DNA of 64,000 nt from Rhododendron vialii (Eukaryota > Streptophyta > Magnoliopsida > Ericales > Ericaceae). Every line of letters begins with the position of its first letter. Position 1 is the stretch's first letter. The position numbers and the translations under genes are program-made. Of this stretch, positions 21,053 to 33,455 are shown piece by piece. A model generated the notes under the pieces. That model saw only the letters and a program-made list of their open reading frames with translations, was not told the origin of the DNA and ran no database searches. The DNA is taken from assembly GCF_030253575.1 (NCBI RefSeq), contig NC_080569.1:21698001-21762000 (forward strand), written 5' to 3'.

Positions 21053-24000
21053 ATGGGAGGAGGAGAGAGCTCGGTGGGGCCCCTGGTGCCCTCGGTGAAG
21101 TCCGAACCGACGCCGTCCGATGCCGTCGCGGCGGCGCTGCCCTCTCCGCCGCACGAGGAGGCGGCAGCGGAGGAGAGTGAGCTGGACAGGGATTTCCTGT
21201 GCCCTATCTGCATGCAGGTCATTAAGGACGCGTTTCTGACGGCTTGTGGACACAGCTTTTGCTACATGTGCATCGCGACTCATCTTCAGAACAAGCGCGA
21301 TTGCCCTTGTTGCGCCCATTATCTCACCCCCAAGCACATTTTCCCCAATTTCCTTCTCAATAAGGTGAGATATTTTGTTTTTTAATGCCTTGTTTCCCTT
21401 GTTTGTTGGACTCGTTTGTAATTTATTTGTTTATTGAGTTTGTCTATGACTATGACTCTGATTTGGACCGAAATTCTGATTGAATTCAATTACAAGTCTC
21501 CGGCAATTTTGACATAGATCCCAACTAAAGGTGGGGAAGGACGGAAGGGAAGTTCAGTTCAAGGTATATGGGATAACAAAGCTTTCGAAGCAAGCTAAGC
21601 AATAGCGCACTTAAGTGACTGAAGGAAGAGCGCTATAAAGAAGGATGGTTTGCTCGGGTAGGGAATGAGTCAATAGTAAATTTGAGATTTCCACACCATC
21701 TAATGCAAATATGGAATGGTAGGGGAAGCAACCAAACTCATTCTACGCACCGCATGCTCGCAATAATTTTGTTAATAATGTGTGTTCATATAGGTATCCT
21801 GATACAAACCCTTGGGTAAAACTCACCCTTGAAAACTGGCTTACAAGGGGAGGGTGCCTGAGAGCTTTTATGTACATGGCCAAGCCCATACTTAGCAGCC
21901 GATGTGGGACATTAGGATCGTAACATATTCCACCCCTTATATTTTTTGTATAGCAATACCATGATATGATGAGGCATCCTGTGGTGCTTGTGTATCCCAA
22001 TTCGATACGTAGTCCTACGATTACTTGTTAAAGAATAATCAGACCTTGTTTAACGTATGTGTCCTGAATTCCTGATACATTTCATGGATAAATGAAAAAA
22101 CAATACATGATATGTATCCCTATTGGGCGACACGGCTTATGTTCAAGGGAAAGAGCTATAATCCGCTGCTATAAAAGAGCTTAAAACATAAGACGAATGG
22201 ATACATAATTGAGCCCTTGTTCACCCTGAGTCCAAGCCTCTAGGCTTAGAACAAACTTTTTTTTACTCTCTGTCTCTCTCTCTCTTAGCTTCACCTAAAA
22301 TGAATGATATCTCCTCAAAGACTCACTACACTTATGCACAATGAGACAAATGCCCTAGTCTGACTCAGCCGCTTGCCTTACTAAACCTGTAGATTGTCCA
22401 GTGGATATTATATCTTCGTTGCTAATTTGTTATACTAACATCTACATCTAATTCTGTAGCTATTGAAGAAGACTTCTGCTCGTCAAATAGCAAGACATGG
22501 AACTCCTTTTGAACAGCTTCGTCAGGCATTGCGAGAGGTCAGTTGTTTGCACTTTGGAATATTTTGAACATTAAATTCTGAGCTTTATCATGCTATTTAG
22601 AGTGCCCTTGTTCTCTTTGGTTCTGTTGAGATTTGATTGGCACAGCTCAATAAAGTCCATAAGTGAGTATTCCTGCTGTTAAAACAGAATTGTCTTTTTC
22701 TTTTTGACCCGGCATATAGCTTAGGTTCATTCTCCAATAGTCCTTTGTTCAAACATTATTTTGTCCCTTAGTCCATTTAAAATTCATCAACATAACCGAA
22801 TACGAGTAATATGAAGTGCATTGCACTATGAACAAGATGCGAATATCTTGCACCCTTTTCTTGTGTTGCTTGTTTTTGTTTCATTGTATTTCGAATCTTC
22901 GATATAAGATTTGGTGATTTTCTGGTTGAAATATTTCTGTAGACTTCTTAAGATACTCTAGGCAAGATTGCAATGAATCCTTCTCATTCTAGCATCTCAA
23001 GTTGTTCATATTTAGAGGCTAGATGGAGGGACTCTCTTGGCTTAATAGGAAGTTACTAGTCTTACCTAGGGCTGTTACAAACTTGACCGGACCGAAAAAG
23101 ACCGAAAAAACCGACTGATCGGTTCGGTCGGTCCAGGGGCATTTTTTGGTGGTTCGGGGTGGACCGAACCGAACCGAACCGACCTAGGTCGGTTTGGTCT
23201 CGGTTTTCTGGAAATCTATACGGACCGAACCGAACCGAATGCGGACCGAACCGACCGAACCGATGTAGGACCGAACCATATATATTATATATATTTATTA
23301 TAAATCTATATATAATAAATAAAATAGGTGAAATTGGCCCACTATCAAGAAACACTTTTATAAAAAAACAGGTGGAATGGGTTTTTTTTAAATTGGCCCA
23401 TTTTTAATTTTTTATCTTTGGCCCAACTAGGCCCAATTCGGTCAGACCGAATTCTCAGACTAGACCGAATCCACCCTGAACCGAACCGAACCGAACCGAA
23501 ATTAATACCGGTCGGGATCGGTCCCGGAATTATATACCCCGAACCCGATCGGTTTCCGGCAAATCCACCCCGAACCGAACTAAACCGACCGAATAACACC
23601 CCTAGTCTTACCTTCTCCCTCTAGGGATTAAACTGTAATAATCTAATGGAAAAAGGTTTGCAATTTCTTTCCTTTTGGTTTAATCAGGCGTCTCCTGTTC
23701 ATAGTTGACTGTTGTTGTTTAAGGATGACATATGGCATTTGTTGCTTGGCCAGAATGCAGAAGCCTTCGTATGGTGCCTCAATCTATCCTTGTCTGGCTA
23801 AGAAAGTAATACAATCACTGTTAAGTGTAAAGCATGGATTGTAGCCTTTTTGCTTAAGTAACTCTCACTGATCGTTATGCACGACCACGCTATCAATAGA
23901 TGTTCCCTGTGGAAATCTCTTTGCGAGCTGGGTCCTACATTGGTCAACTTTAGTTACTTCTCCAGTTATTAAGAATACAACAAATTCTAATGGTGGATAG

Positions 24001-27000
24001 ATACAGCTAATGTTATACTGTCCCCACTTGATTGCTTTCTTTCATGAGAATGTGACTCTTGTATGATCGTTAGACAGGGTTGTGAGGTGTCAGTTAAGGA
24101 GCTAGATAGCCTCTTGTCTGTGCTTATAGAGAAGAAGAGAAAAATGGAGCAAGAAGAAGCTGAGACAAATATGCAGATTCTACACGATTTTTTGCATTGC
24201 CTAAGGAAGCAAAAGCTTGAAGAGCTTAGTCAGGTACAATACTACATACATATTATCAGCATTGGGGTCTAGATTCTTGTTTAACAGGGTGAAAATCTTA
24301 TCTAGATAGATTCCTCTTTTGCAACAGTCAGTAAGATATGTTTACAAATGGTAATAAACACAAAATCGTATGTAGTTAATCATGAGATATACAGCTGATT
24401 TACAAAAGAACAGCACTTTTCATGTTTTGTGATAGAGAGTAGGAAATTCAAATGCGTTAATCATGCTGTAAACATGTTGTAAATCATGCTGTAAATAACC
24501 GTAAATTTAGCCAAAAGGGGACCTTAAATATCATGTGGGTAAAACTGAAGTTTTCGGTCATCTGTTTGTGAAATTTGGTAATTTGGGTGGGAACTGTTGT
24601 AGAATTATTTGCTAAACTATTGAACCAAGTGACATTACGCAAGTGCTTGTGGGTTAATTTACCCTACTTGCTCTATTTTTTCTCCACCGCGCATCATATC
24701 TTTTACTTTAACTGTATTATTGTGGAAGGTATATGTAAGATAAAAGGTAGGGAAGGTACAGCCACACGGGCTAGAAGGGTTAACTTTTGCTGGTAGAGTA
24801 ATTTGATTGTTGCCTTTGGATAAAAAATGACACGCCAAATATTAGACTTAGTTTGCTGTGTCTGCTCATCCATTGTAATGCAGTTCCCTGTAACAGATTA
24901 TTAATGAGCAACAAAAAGGCCATTTGGTACATTGCTAACTGTGTAGTGGGTCGGATAGTCTTAAAGGCTGTGGTGAAGTTCGAGGTCACTGACTAGTTGA
25001 AAGAGTTGATTAGATAAGCCTGCAAACAAGAGCTTACTATGAGCTTCATTCTTTTCTTAACCTTACTCAACGAACAAGTTTCCAAGAAGCTATGGACACA
25101 ACCATTGCAGTCCTTGTGTAGGAATTCCTGCCTTAGTGTAGGAATTCTGTTACTAGATGTCAGACTTCTGTTACTCTGCAATTGAGTCACACTTTTCAGA
25201 GTACTTGTATAAATTTTTTGGTAGTTAACAGGGAGTGGAGTAGATTGCTAAGTTACCTATTGTCCACAAGCTTCAGTTGTAGGGAAGTGGGCCACCAATG
25301 GATATCATTCTGTCCAATGTCATCCCCCACGTGCTACCCCATCTTACATACAATCGCACACAGTGAAACATAATGCAAACAGGGGATAGATGCTTACGGA
25401 GAGAACTTGAACTCAATACCTCTCCCAACCTGAGCTCGGATACCATGTAAAATTAAGAAATGGGCATGACATATTAAGCTATCCAACATCCAACGCAACC
25501 TTGTCTTGCATGTAGAGATGCAAACAACCACATGTAGAATGAAACAAAATGCAAACGTGTGATAAATGCATATGGAGAAGACTTGAACTGAGACCTTTAT
25601 CAACCAAAGCTTTGATACCATGATATCAAAGAGAGAAGTCAAGAATGGATCTTGTGATTAGTTTATGGAGAAGGATAAAGAAAACAATACATCACTAACT
25701 ACTAGCTTGGTTACATGGAGTGTAAACCAAAGTTGTCAATCCTGTACCGGCCACGTAACGTTTTCTCTCTTGGTATGGAGTGTGCCGGTACCGGCGTGTA
25801 TCTTGGTACCACTTCAGATTTACCACAACATATATTACATATATTCATTATATTTATGTCTCCTTGTAGAACTTGAAGTAGAGAAATAAAACTAATTGTA
25901 ATACTTCGATATACCTTAAAATAAGTTCTAATGAAAGGTTAACACGATCAACTTATTTTGGACTCCTCGTTTTGTCTAATTATCTTAACATCCAAGCGTC
26001 TCTTTTTTCAAGGGAAAAGCCACACTAATATTATTGTACTGGCCGAGATTCCGGAACATGCCTCAAATGCCCGGTATTTTGGCCGGTGCAGATCACCAAG
26101 CAACTTGTTCTGTCTACCTACTGTCTACCTACAGGTACGGTATAGGATTGACAACACCGTGTAAACTACCCTTATGGAATACAGCAGTTGATAACGAACA
26201 TAATTATATGAACATGAATAAGTTCCCATATGGAACCTACAAATACATCCATAAATATCTCCAGAACTGTATTGCAAAATTTTGATTGCTGAACTATTAT
26301 CTTTTAGTAGACATCTCAAGAATGAGACCCATTTAGTGTCTCATGACTCCTGTCTTGTTCCATGCATTTTTTGGATTCATATTCTTAGATGTTAGATGGC
26401 AACATCATGCCCTCAACCTCAGGGTTCTTATGGCAAAAGATTTAAAACAGAATTTAATGGTCTCTTTCTTGTTTTCTAGATACAAAATGATCTGCAATAT
26501 ATTAAGGAAGATATAAATTCAGTAGAGAGGCATAGAATGGACTTATATCGAGCAAAAGAGAGATATACAGTGAAATTGAGGATGCTTATGAATGACCCTT
26601 CTGCAACGAACGCATGTCCTTCTTTGATTGATAGACGCAGCTGTGGCACAATCTCTGGTCTACCCAGTGTACAGGACCAATGCCAAATGAATCCTGGCAA
26701 TTCACAGAGTAGGAAAGCTGATGTAAATACTCTTGTAAGCTCTCATACGAACCAAAGAAAGGATGCGCATGGTGGGTCCAATTCACAACATGTTACTCAA
26801 TCGGGCCTTGCACTAGCAAGAAAAAAGAGGGTCCTTGCACAGGTCAGTACTTTTTCTTGACAGTTTCCGTAGAAGAAAAAATGAATGTAGTATACCAAAC
26901 TCTAGATACAGAGACCTTAAGCAAGATAAATTGCGTAGAAATGTTTTTTACATCCTTAACTTGGAAAACAAAAACTATGTTTTGTTGAACATACATTGCT

Positions 27001-28342
27001 TGGTAAATTGTCATTCTAACTTTCCAATTTATAGAAGACTACCCCTATTTTACTGAATAGGGTAAGGGCCTTAACCCCTATTTTACTGAATAGGGTAAGG
27101 GCCTTAACCCTTAAGGATGTCTGCCCAGTCTCACAGACTGTCAATTGACCTAGCTTTGTGTCATTTACTTAAAATTTTGTGACCTTTGTTCTTTAATAAG
27201 TTATATCCCAACAGTTCAATGACCTTCAAGAGTGTTACTTGCAAAAGCGACGACATGGGGCTAGACAGTCTTACAAACCAGAAGCAAGGGATGTGAATGC
27301 CATGAATCGAGAAGGTTATCATGCAGGACTTGAAGATTTCCAGTCTGTCCTTTCGACCTTTACACGATACAGGTTCCTTTACTTCGTTAGGAATATTGGT
27401 TTCACTTGAAGTAGCCACTTGCCTCCTTATGCTTTGCTTAAGTTTTTTGTGTTGATGTAAGCCTATTTGCATCTTTTCTATTGGTAGCCGATTGAGAGTC
27501 ATTGCTGAGGTTAGGCATGGAGATCTTTTCCACTCGGCCAACATTGTATCAAGGTGAGTTGAGTTGTTCCGCTTACATATGCACTCAAAATATAAACGAC
27601 TACTTGCACTTACATAAGTCAGTTCAATTACACATGGGTCAAATTTTGTTCTCAACCTTTTTGTTGTTCTTGGACAAATAATACCTATTATTATTTGACT
27701 ACTGAATTAGGACATACAATGGTGTATTTGATTAGGCGAACAGGCGTTGTATGCCTGGTTATGCATAAGTAAGCTACAAAAAATGCAAACCTTTCTCCTA
27801 AGCTGATATCAATGGTAGATGTAACTCCCCAAGTAGACCACTGGCCCAGTACCTTGATTTTGATTCACAAGCCACACCACATGGCTCAAAATGCTTAAGC
27901 CCAAGGTACTAGTGGTAGCTCACATGGTTTGTTACTTTGTTATATACCCAAGATCATCCATGTAGACTTCCGATGTGGGACGGGGTGTTATAATCTCCCC
28001 ACCTTGATACCTCCCCCCTCGCGAGGGGTTAAGCACTAAAATCACCAAACAAAACCAAACCAAATCAAGCCAACCAATTCCAAAGTCTAGGGCCCACATA
28101 GTTGTGTACACGGATTGTTCTGATACCACCTATAACTTCCTAAGCAGACCACTGCCCAGTACCTTGATCTTGATCCACAAGCCATACCACATGGCCCAAA
28201 ATGCTTAAGCCCAAGGTACTACTAGTAGTAGCCTACATTGTTTGTTATATATCCAAGATCATCCATGTAGACTTCCGATGTGGGACGGGGTGTTACAATA
28301 GACGCATTATATTTGTATCTGAATTGAAATCCATTCTTCATT

Positions 28343-28407
<65 letters not shown>

Positions 28408-31400
28408 CTTTGTTCTCTGTATTATTCAGGTCAACCATGGCTTTATTTCCTTCTTGTTTGTTCCAGCATAGAATTTGATCGAGATGATGAATTGTTTGCT
28501 ACTGCCGGAGTTTCGAGGCGCATCAAGGTCTTTGAATTTGCTTCGGTATGTGTTGGACACTTGTTCTGGTCTGAGCAGCATTATCTTTCTCTGTAGGCTT
28601 GATATTGATTTCTATACTGGTTAGGGCAGATACTGGGACCTCAGCTGACGAATATGGTTTCTGTGAAAGAATTTTTAGTGTTTCTGCCAAGGGACTACAT
28701 GTCAGCCTACACTGTGTAGATGTTCTAATGGAAAACATGGGCATACATTCAGCAACAATTAGTGAAAAATCTATTTGTGGTATATCTTACAATAAAAGAA
28801 CATTGTATGGTTTCTTGGTAATGACGATTTTGTTAATTCCTCCAAAATCCAATATTTCATATGGCATTTTACATGTCCTGTTTAAGGTACTTCTAGAGCT
28901 TTGGCCAACATAGCTGAATGACCACGCCAGTTTCATACTTCAATTTTAATCACAGGAATACTCTTTTTCAACATAAAAGAGACCTATTAATATGAAACTC
29001 ATTGTGTTCAATCTTTGAAATAAATTTTTTCATACAAGGCAAATACTTTTGTTTTCTCACTAGGTAATTATTGTCCATTTCTTGCTTTCTAGGTGGTAAA
29101 TGAGTCAGCAGATGTGCAATGTCCAGTTGTGGAAATGTCCACGCGGTCTAAACTTAGTTGCCTAAGCTGGAATAAGTATACAAAGAACCATATTGCCAGT
29201 AGCGATTATGAGGGGATAGTAACTGTGTGGGATGTAACTACTCGTCAGGTAATTTGGCTTCCACTGAGTTCTCTATTTTCCTTGTTCCTTTAAAGCTTTG
29301 GCTCCTCTGGCATCTCTATATAAGTTGGCTTTGTTTTGCGTCATTTGACATCTCTAAATAAGTTGGCAGTTTTTTAGCTCCCGCACTTGCATCCCCAACA
29401 TGAAAATAGCCAGACAGCATTCCAAACAACTTCAGCTTTTTTCGCGCATCTTTGATAGCAGAAAGCCAAGAAAATATTAAAAAGAGTTGGCTTTTGTTGA
29501 TATACCAAACGAGTAGTAAATAGGAGATGAATTTGAAGAGATATGCAAACACTCTTGACCTTTATTAACCCAATCTTTTATTTTCAGAGTGTGATGGAGT
29601 ACGAAGAACATGAAAAACGAGCATGGAGCGTAGATTTTTCGCGCACTGAACCTTCAATGCTGGTATCCGGCAGTGATGACTGCAAGGTACTTGTTACACA
29701 TGAAAGCCTAGTTTTCCTCCCCCTGAAAACTGCATCTTAGTTCACAACAACGAATTCATATTGACAGGCATAGCTTCTAAAAAATGAGGTAGAAGAGACT
29801 TATCTCCGTGTAACATTTGGTCCTTCTGGAAGTATTTATTACAGTAAGTATGTGAAATCAGATGATAGCTTTTGGAAGGAAGTCAGATGATAACATTTGT
29901 TGTTGTTGACTCAAGTATTGGAGGAAGATATTCGATCTTTTTTTGAGAATATTTAGCTGTAAAGCTTTTACCCAAATAGTTCAATGAGCATTTTTGGTTT
30001 GTGTGATAGAGGTAGTAATAGGTAAAAATTCAGCTGAGGTCGTTTAGGTCAGAGGTTATTTATTTTCTCCATATGCCAGCATTTCCTTCGCTCCTTATTT
30101 AGAGTTGCTATTTTAGCGCTCTATTTAGAACTAAGGTCGATCCAATTTGGAGGAAGTTTAATGGATATGTAGTGATCATCTCTTGGAAAGGAATTGGGTG
30201 ATTTTCACTTGGTCCCGTATCAGTTGCACTGAATGTCTGCTCTTTGTTTGCAACAGGTAAAAATTTGGTGCATAAAACAGGAGGCTAGTGTTCTGAATAT
30301 TGACATGAAAGCCAATATATGTTCTGTCAAGTATAATCCGGGATCTAGCATTCACGTCGCGGTATGTCCCTCTCAAATCCTGTCTTCTCCGGTCAGTGAA
30401 TATGGGTATGATTTACCATCTGCTCCCTCTTTACCATTTGTTTGTCAATTTCAGCAAATGTGCCCTTTAATCGGGTCAACAGTAGAGTGAAAAAAATCAT
30501 TGTTTCCATCATCTAAAAGATCCACGTAGTTGTTACAGTTTTTAAAATCGTCTAGAAAAGAAGAAAATGAAAAATATATACAATTTTGTCCTGAATTGTG
30601 AGAAATGGACTAATAAAGTGGGACAGAGGGAGCGGTATCTAGTGTGAGAGTTTTTTTTTTTTTTTTAGATGGGTAGTGACAAGTTAACGACTTATGTTTT
30701 TGCAGGTAGGTTCTGCGGATCACAACATTCATTATTATGACTTGAGAAATGTCAGCCAACCACTGCATGTTTTCAGTGGACACAGGAAAGCTGTTTCATA
30801 TGTAAAATTTCTGTCCAACAATGAACTTGCTTCAGCGTCTACTGACAGCACATTGCGATTATGGGATGTCAAAGAAAATCTTCCAGTAAGTTACAGCTTG
30901 GTAGTTGAGCAATTCCTAGTATTCAGCTCCTTTAGTTATATAAAAAGCCGTCTTTCTACAATAGTTCACCGATTAATATATATTTGAGGGTGATTATTCA
31001 GGAAATAGTAATGTTAACATATTTAGTCGGTGTTGGTGTGATGAGTGTCTCTGGAGGGGAGGGCAGGATGTGCTACACTGGAATGTATGCATTGTGAAGA
31101 AAAGAACGTAATTTTTGGAGGAATGGAGCTCCTCTGCAGTCCAATTCTGGACTGAATTGTGTCTGTGAGGCCCATCATGGATTCCATTTGAATGATCCAA
31201 GCTGTTCCTTCTCTCTGTCCAGACTTCAGACGTGTTGATCAGCCACAGGAAAATATCACTTAAATGGAGGAGCCAGTTTGACTGAATCACACTTGTCTTT
31301 GAAAACAGGGAGGTGAAACCATTAATTTACTCCATGACGAGTGTGGTTAGGTCATGAACCTACCGATATTTTTTCAAGAAAACCAACTTACCTTGTGAGA

Positions 31401-31883
31401 TTGTCTGATCTCTACTGTGGACTGACCTTGATTAGAACACTTCTTTTATTGAAAAATCCCAAAGTTCTAGAATCCAACTAATCTGTCCCCCTTTTCTTGT
31501 TTTTCCACCTCTCAGCTTCGCACATTTAGAGGCCATTCGAATGAGAAGAATTTTGTCGGTCTCACGGTAAACAGTGAATACATCGCTTGTGGCAGTGAAA
31601 CAAATGAAGTTTTTGTCTATCAGAAGGTAAATATTTACTATATACTAGATAGAGCTGGTATATATCTTCGCATTAAATCATATCGTAATTCAATTTCGCC
31701 GTCCACTTGCAGGCCATCTCTAAACCAGCAGCTTGGCATAGGTTTGCTTCTTCGGACTCGGAGGAAGCTGAAGACGATGCTGGATCGTATTTCATTAGTG
31801 CTGTTTGTTGGAAAAGTGATAGCCCAACGATGTTAACTGCAAATAGCCGAGGAACAATTAAAGTGCTTGTACTTGCTGCTTGA
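21053..31883 (+). CDS. COP1: COP1, RING / coiled-coil / WD40 E3 ubiquitin ligase, 13 exons
   Basis: Exons: 21053-21364, 22460-22537, 24078-24233, 26480-26842, 27215-27372, 27488-27553, 28467-28545, 29093-29248, 29588-29686, 30257-30361, 30706-30885, 31516-31626, 31713-31883. The CDS is 2,034 bp (677 aa, close to 675 in Arabidopsis), every join keeps frame and has GT-AG. The start is ATG at 21053; an upstream in-frame GTG was not used. Known role: with SPA proteins and CUL4-DDB1 it ubiquitinates light-signalling factors such as HY5 in darkness. Seen: C3HC4 RING (C50, C53, C65, H67, C70, C73, C84, C87), Glu/Lys-rich coiled coil over residues about 131-225, a basic ARKKR...QKRR nuclear signal near 295-316, then WD40 repeats from about 370 to the end (SVWD-like, [16 protein letters not shown], final TIKVLVLAA). 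No disabling change seen. Confidence 0.97.
21745..22005. repeat. LTR/TRIM-like fragment in COP1 intron 1
   Basis: GCCGATGTGGGACATTAGGA followed by TCGTAACATATTCCACCCC resembles the ends of plant LTR or TRIM elements with a CCGATGTGGGAC box, also present in the TRIM of intron 6. No second LTR or primer site was identified here. Confidence 0.35.
23067..23604. mobile_element. hAT-type MITE in COP1 intron 2, filled with CCGAA repeats
   Basis: The 538-bp element has ends TAGGGCTGTTA ... TAACACCCCTA (10 of 11 inverted matches), flanked by the perfect 8-bp duplication GTCTTACC at 23059-23066 and 23605-23612. Most of the interior is CCGAACCGAAC / GGTTCGGTCGG sequence in both orientations around an AT-rich centre, giving a strong hairpin. 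The ORFs here (FGRFGSVR-type) are translations of the repeat. Confidence 0.88.
25361..25632 (+). repeat. ~90-bp direct repeat in COP1 intron 3
   Basis: Segments at about 25361-25450 and 25538-25632 share GAAACA.AATGCAAAC, GGAGA.GACTTGAACT and a terminal GATACCATG. The GATACCAT motif is the complement of the tRNA-iMet primer site core TGGTATC, so this may be a decayed TRIM or LTR fragment. Confidence 0.4.
25732..26155. mobile_element. MITE in COP1 intron 3
   Basis: The ends GTTGTCAATCCTGTACCG ... CGGTATAGGATTGACAAC are inverted repeats with one mismatch. The interior holds CCGGTACCGGCGTGT and CCGGTATTTTGGCCGG pieces in inverted order. There is no coding capacity, and no clear target duplication was read. 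Confidence 0.6.
27041..27106 (+). repeat. 33-bp tandem duplication in COP1 intron 4
   Basis: Two adjacent identical units beginning ACCCCTATTTTACTGAATAG, each also containing GGGTAAGGGCCTTA. A recent duplication, 109 bp before the exon 5 acceptor. Confidence 0.9.
27820..28297 (-). mobile_element. TRIM retrotransposon in COP1 intron 6
   Basis: Two ~170-bp direct repeats (27820-27992 and 28131-28297) behave as LTRs of a minus-strand element. The upstream LTR (28131-28297) starts TGTAACACCCCGTCCCACAT on the minus strand. Just after it (28120-28129, minus) lies GGTGGTATCAGAAC, matching the initiator-Met tRNA primer site TGGTATCAGA. The other LTR is preceded by a purine tract GGTGGGGAGAT. The internal part is only 138 bp and has no ORF, as in terminal-repeat retrotransposons in miniature. 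The flanks GTAGA and ATAGA form a 4-of-5 target duplication. Confidence 0.8.
28343..28399 (+). repeat. (CT)n microsatellite in COP1 intron 6
   Basis: A long uninterrupted CT run followed by TGTGTGTC, ending about 60 bp before the exon 7 acceptor at 28465-28466. It may extend the polypyrimidine region of that acceptor. Confidence 0.85.
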
Positions 31884-33184
31884 ATGCTTAAACTTGGAAT
31901 GGAAAGTATTTAACATTGCTTTGAGAAGTTTTTTTTATTATTATTATTAAAGAACAGTAAGAGTTATATCCGGCAGTATTTTTTTAAGTCTGATGTCTCT
32001 TTGGTAATTAATTTTGTGCTTACTTTATTCAAAACAGCTCGGGTTTCAGAGACAGTTTGAACTCCACATAAATTTCCACTTATGGAGGAGGATGATACAT
32101 CACGTGAAAGTGGCTCAGGAGTGTATAATAGGTTTTTCTGCGAAAAATTCACGTATTTTTTCCCTTAGCCATTGGTACTGTGTGGAGAGATGACCTAATT
32201 TGAAACTTCTCAAGAATGAGGACAATATATATACCATTTGATGTCTATTGTCGACCAACTCGAACCGACAGAGCTATGAACATTGTGATTTTAATCTTGT
32301 TCATGAAAAAAACCCCCCCAAAAAAAAACACGTTTCTGTTAGTTTTTCATAGAAAGTGAAAACAATTTGAAACCTATGTGCAAAAGTATTCATAACTTCC
32401 ATTGCTAAACATCTTAGAACAGAGAAAATCTCAGAAGATCTGATTTTAGGGCAAACTTTTTAGAGCAACTATAGACTCTTTAAAACATATGCTTAGTGTC
32501 AGTCATATATTCCTCTAGTAGATCTTTTTTAACCCTCAATTCTTGCTCTCCTGAAGCTTTGTAACTCGACATGTTTCAAAATATATTTTCACTCTTGAAA
32601 TCATGCACATGGTCACGCACGCACATTATGTGCTCTCAATCCATATGAACTATAGCTAGTGAAAAGTACATAAAACGTCCACTTATTGTACTGACCATCC
32701 ACATGTTGATACGTTCAAAGGAAATTATCTGTGCATAAATATGTACACACATTGGATACAGGTATACATGAAACTATCCGATGCATGTGAATATTAAAAT
32801 AATTAAGGAAATCTCACGTGTATCAAATGATTTCATACACAGTATCCGAATCTGTGCACATAAATTTGTGTAGCTATATTGTTCATATTTTAAAACTCTC
32901 AATGCAAAATTACTTAACAAACACCACCGGTGCCATTTCCGAAATCGAACAGATCCATTTGGTTGCATAATCCAACCCATAAATCCAATTCACCCAAAAA
33001 AACAAAAAAAGAAGTACAAGACTACTTTTTCCATCCAAACTTTTAAGTTTAGGACTAACAAATAAATCTAACTCAATACAGAATCAAAAAATGCTATGGG
33101 TACTCCACAATTGCACACCAAACGCACGAGCTGAAGTAATAGCTGAGTTGGATTAAAAGGTGGGCCCCCACCCCAAAAATGTTA
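31884..33184. other. COP1 3' flank and spacer, no gene
   Basis: Contains the COP1 3' UTR (an ATTATTATTATTAAAG stretch follows the stop) and AT-rich spacer. No coding region is supported on either strand. Confidence 0.45.
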
Positions 33185-33455
33185 CTCCCTCCGTCCCTTA
33201 TTTATTGTCCAGTATTTCATTTTGAGCTGTCCCTTAATAAGTGTCCATTTTGTAAAGTTAGTGGGTAAAAGTTGGTGCATTGTCTATTTTGTCCCTAAAA
33301 GTAAATTTCATTTTGAAAAGTTAGTGGGTAAAAGAGTAATGATGATGGGTAAGTAGGGAAAGTGGAGGAAAAAATTGATGTGAAAGGTATAATGATGATG
33401 TCTTTTTAATAAGTTGGAGTTACGAAGCAGGACACTTAAAAAGGGACGGAGGGAG
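33185..33455. mobile_element. Stowaway-like MITE, family 2 copy A
   Basis: The 271-bp element has ends CTCCCTCCGTCCCTTATTTA ... TTAAAAAGGGACGGAGGGAG and TA on each side (33183-33184, 33456-33457). The interior GTGTCCATTTTGTAAAGTTA is shared almost unchanged with the copy at 58.0 kb. Confidence 0.85.

Noticed and set aside
23062-23624. Overlapping RFGSVRFG / TEPNRTEPN repeat proteins on both strands
   Set aside because: They are translations of the CCGAA repeat body of a hAT-like MITE.
27820-28297. Cassandra TRIM (5S rRNA-bearing)
   Set aside because: The LTR start is similar, but I could not see a convincing 5S internal-promoter block, so the family was left unnamed.
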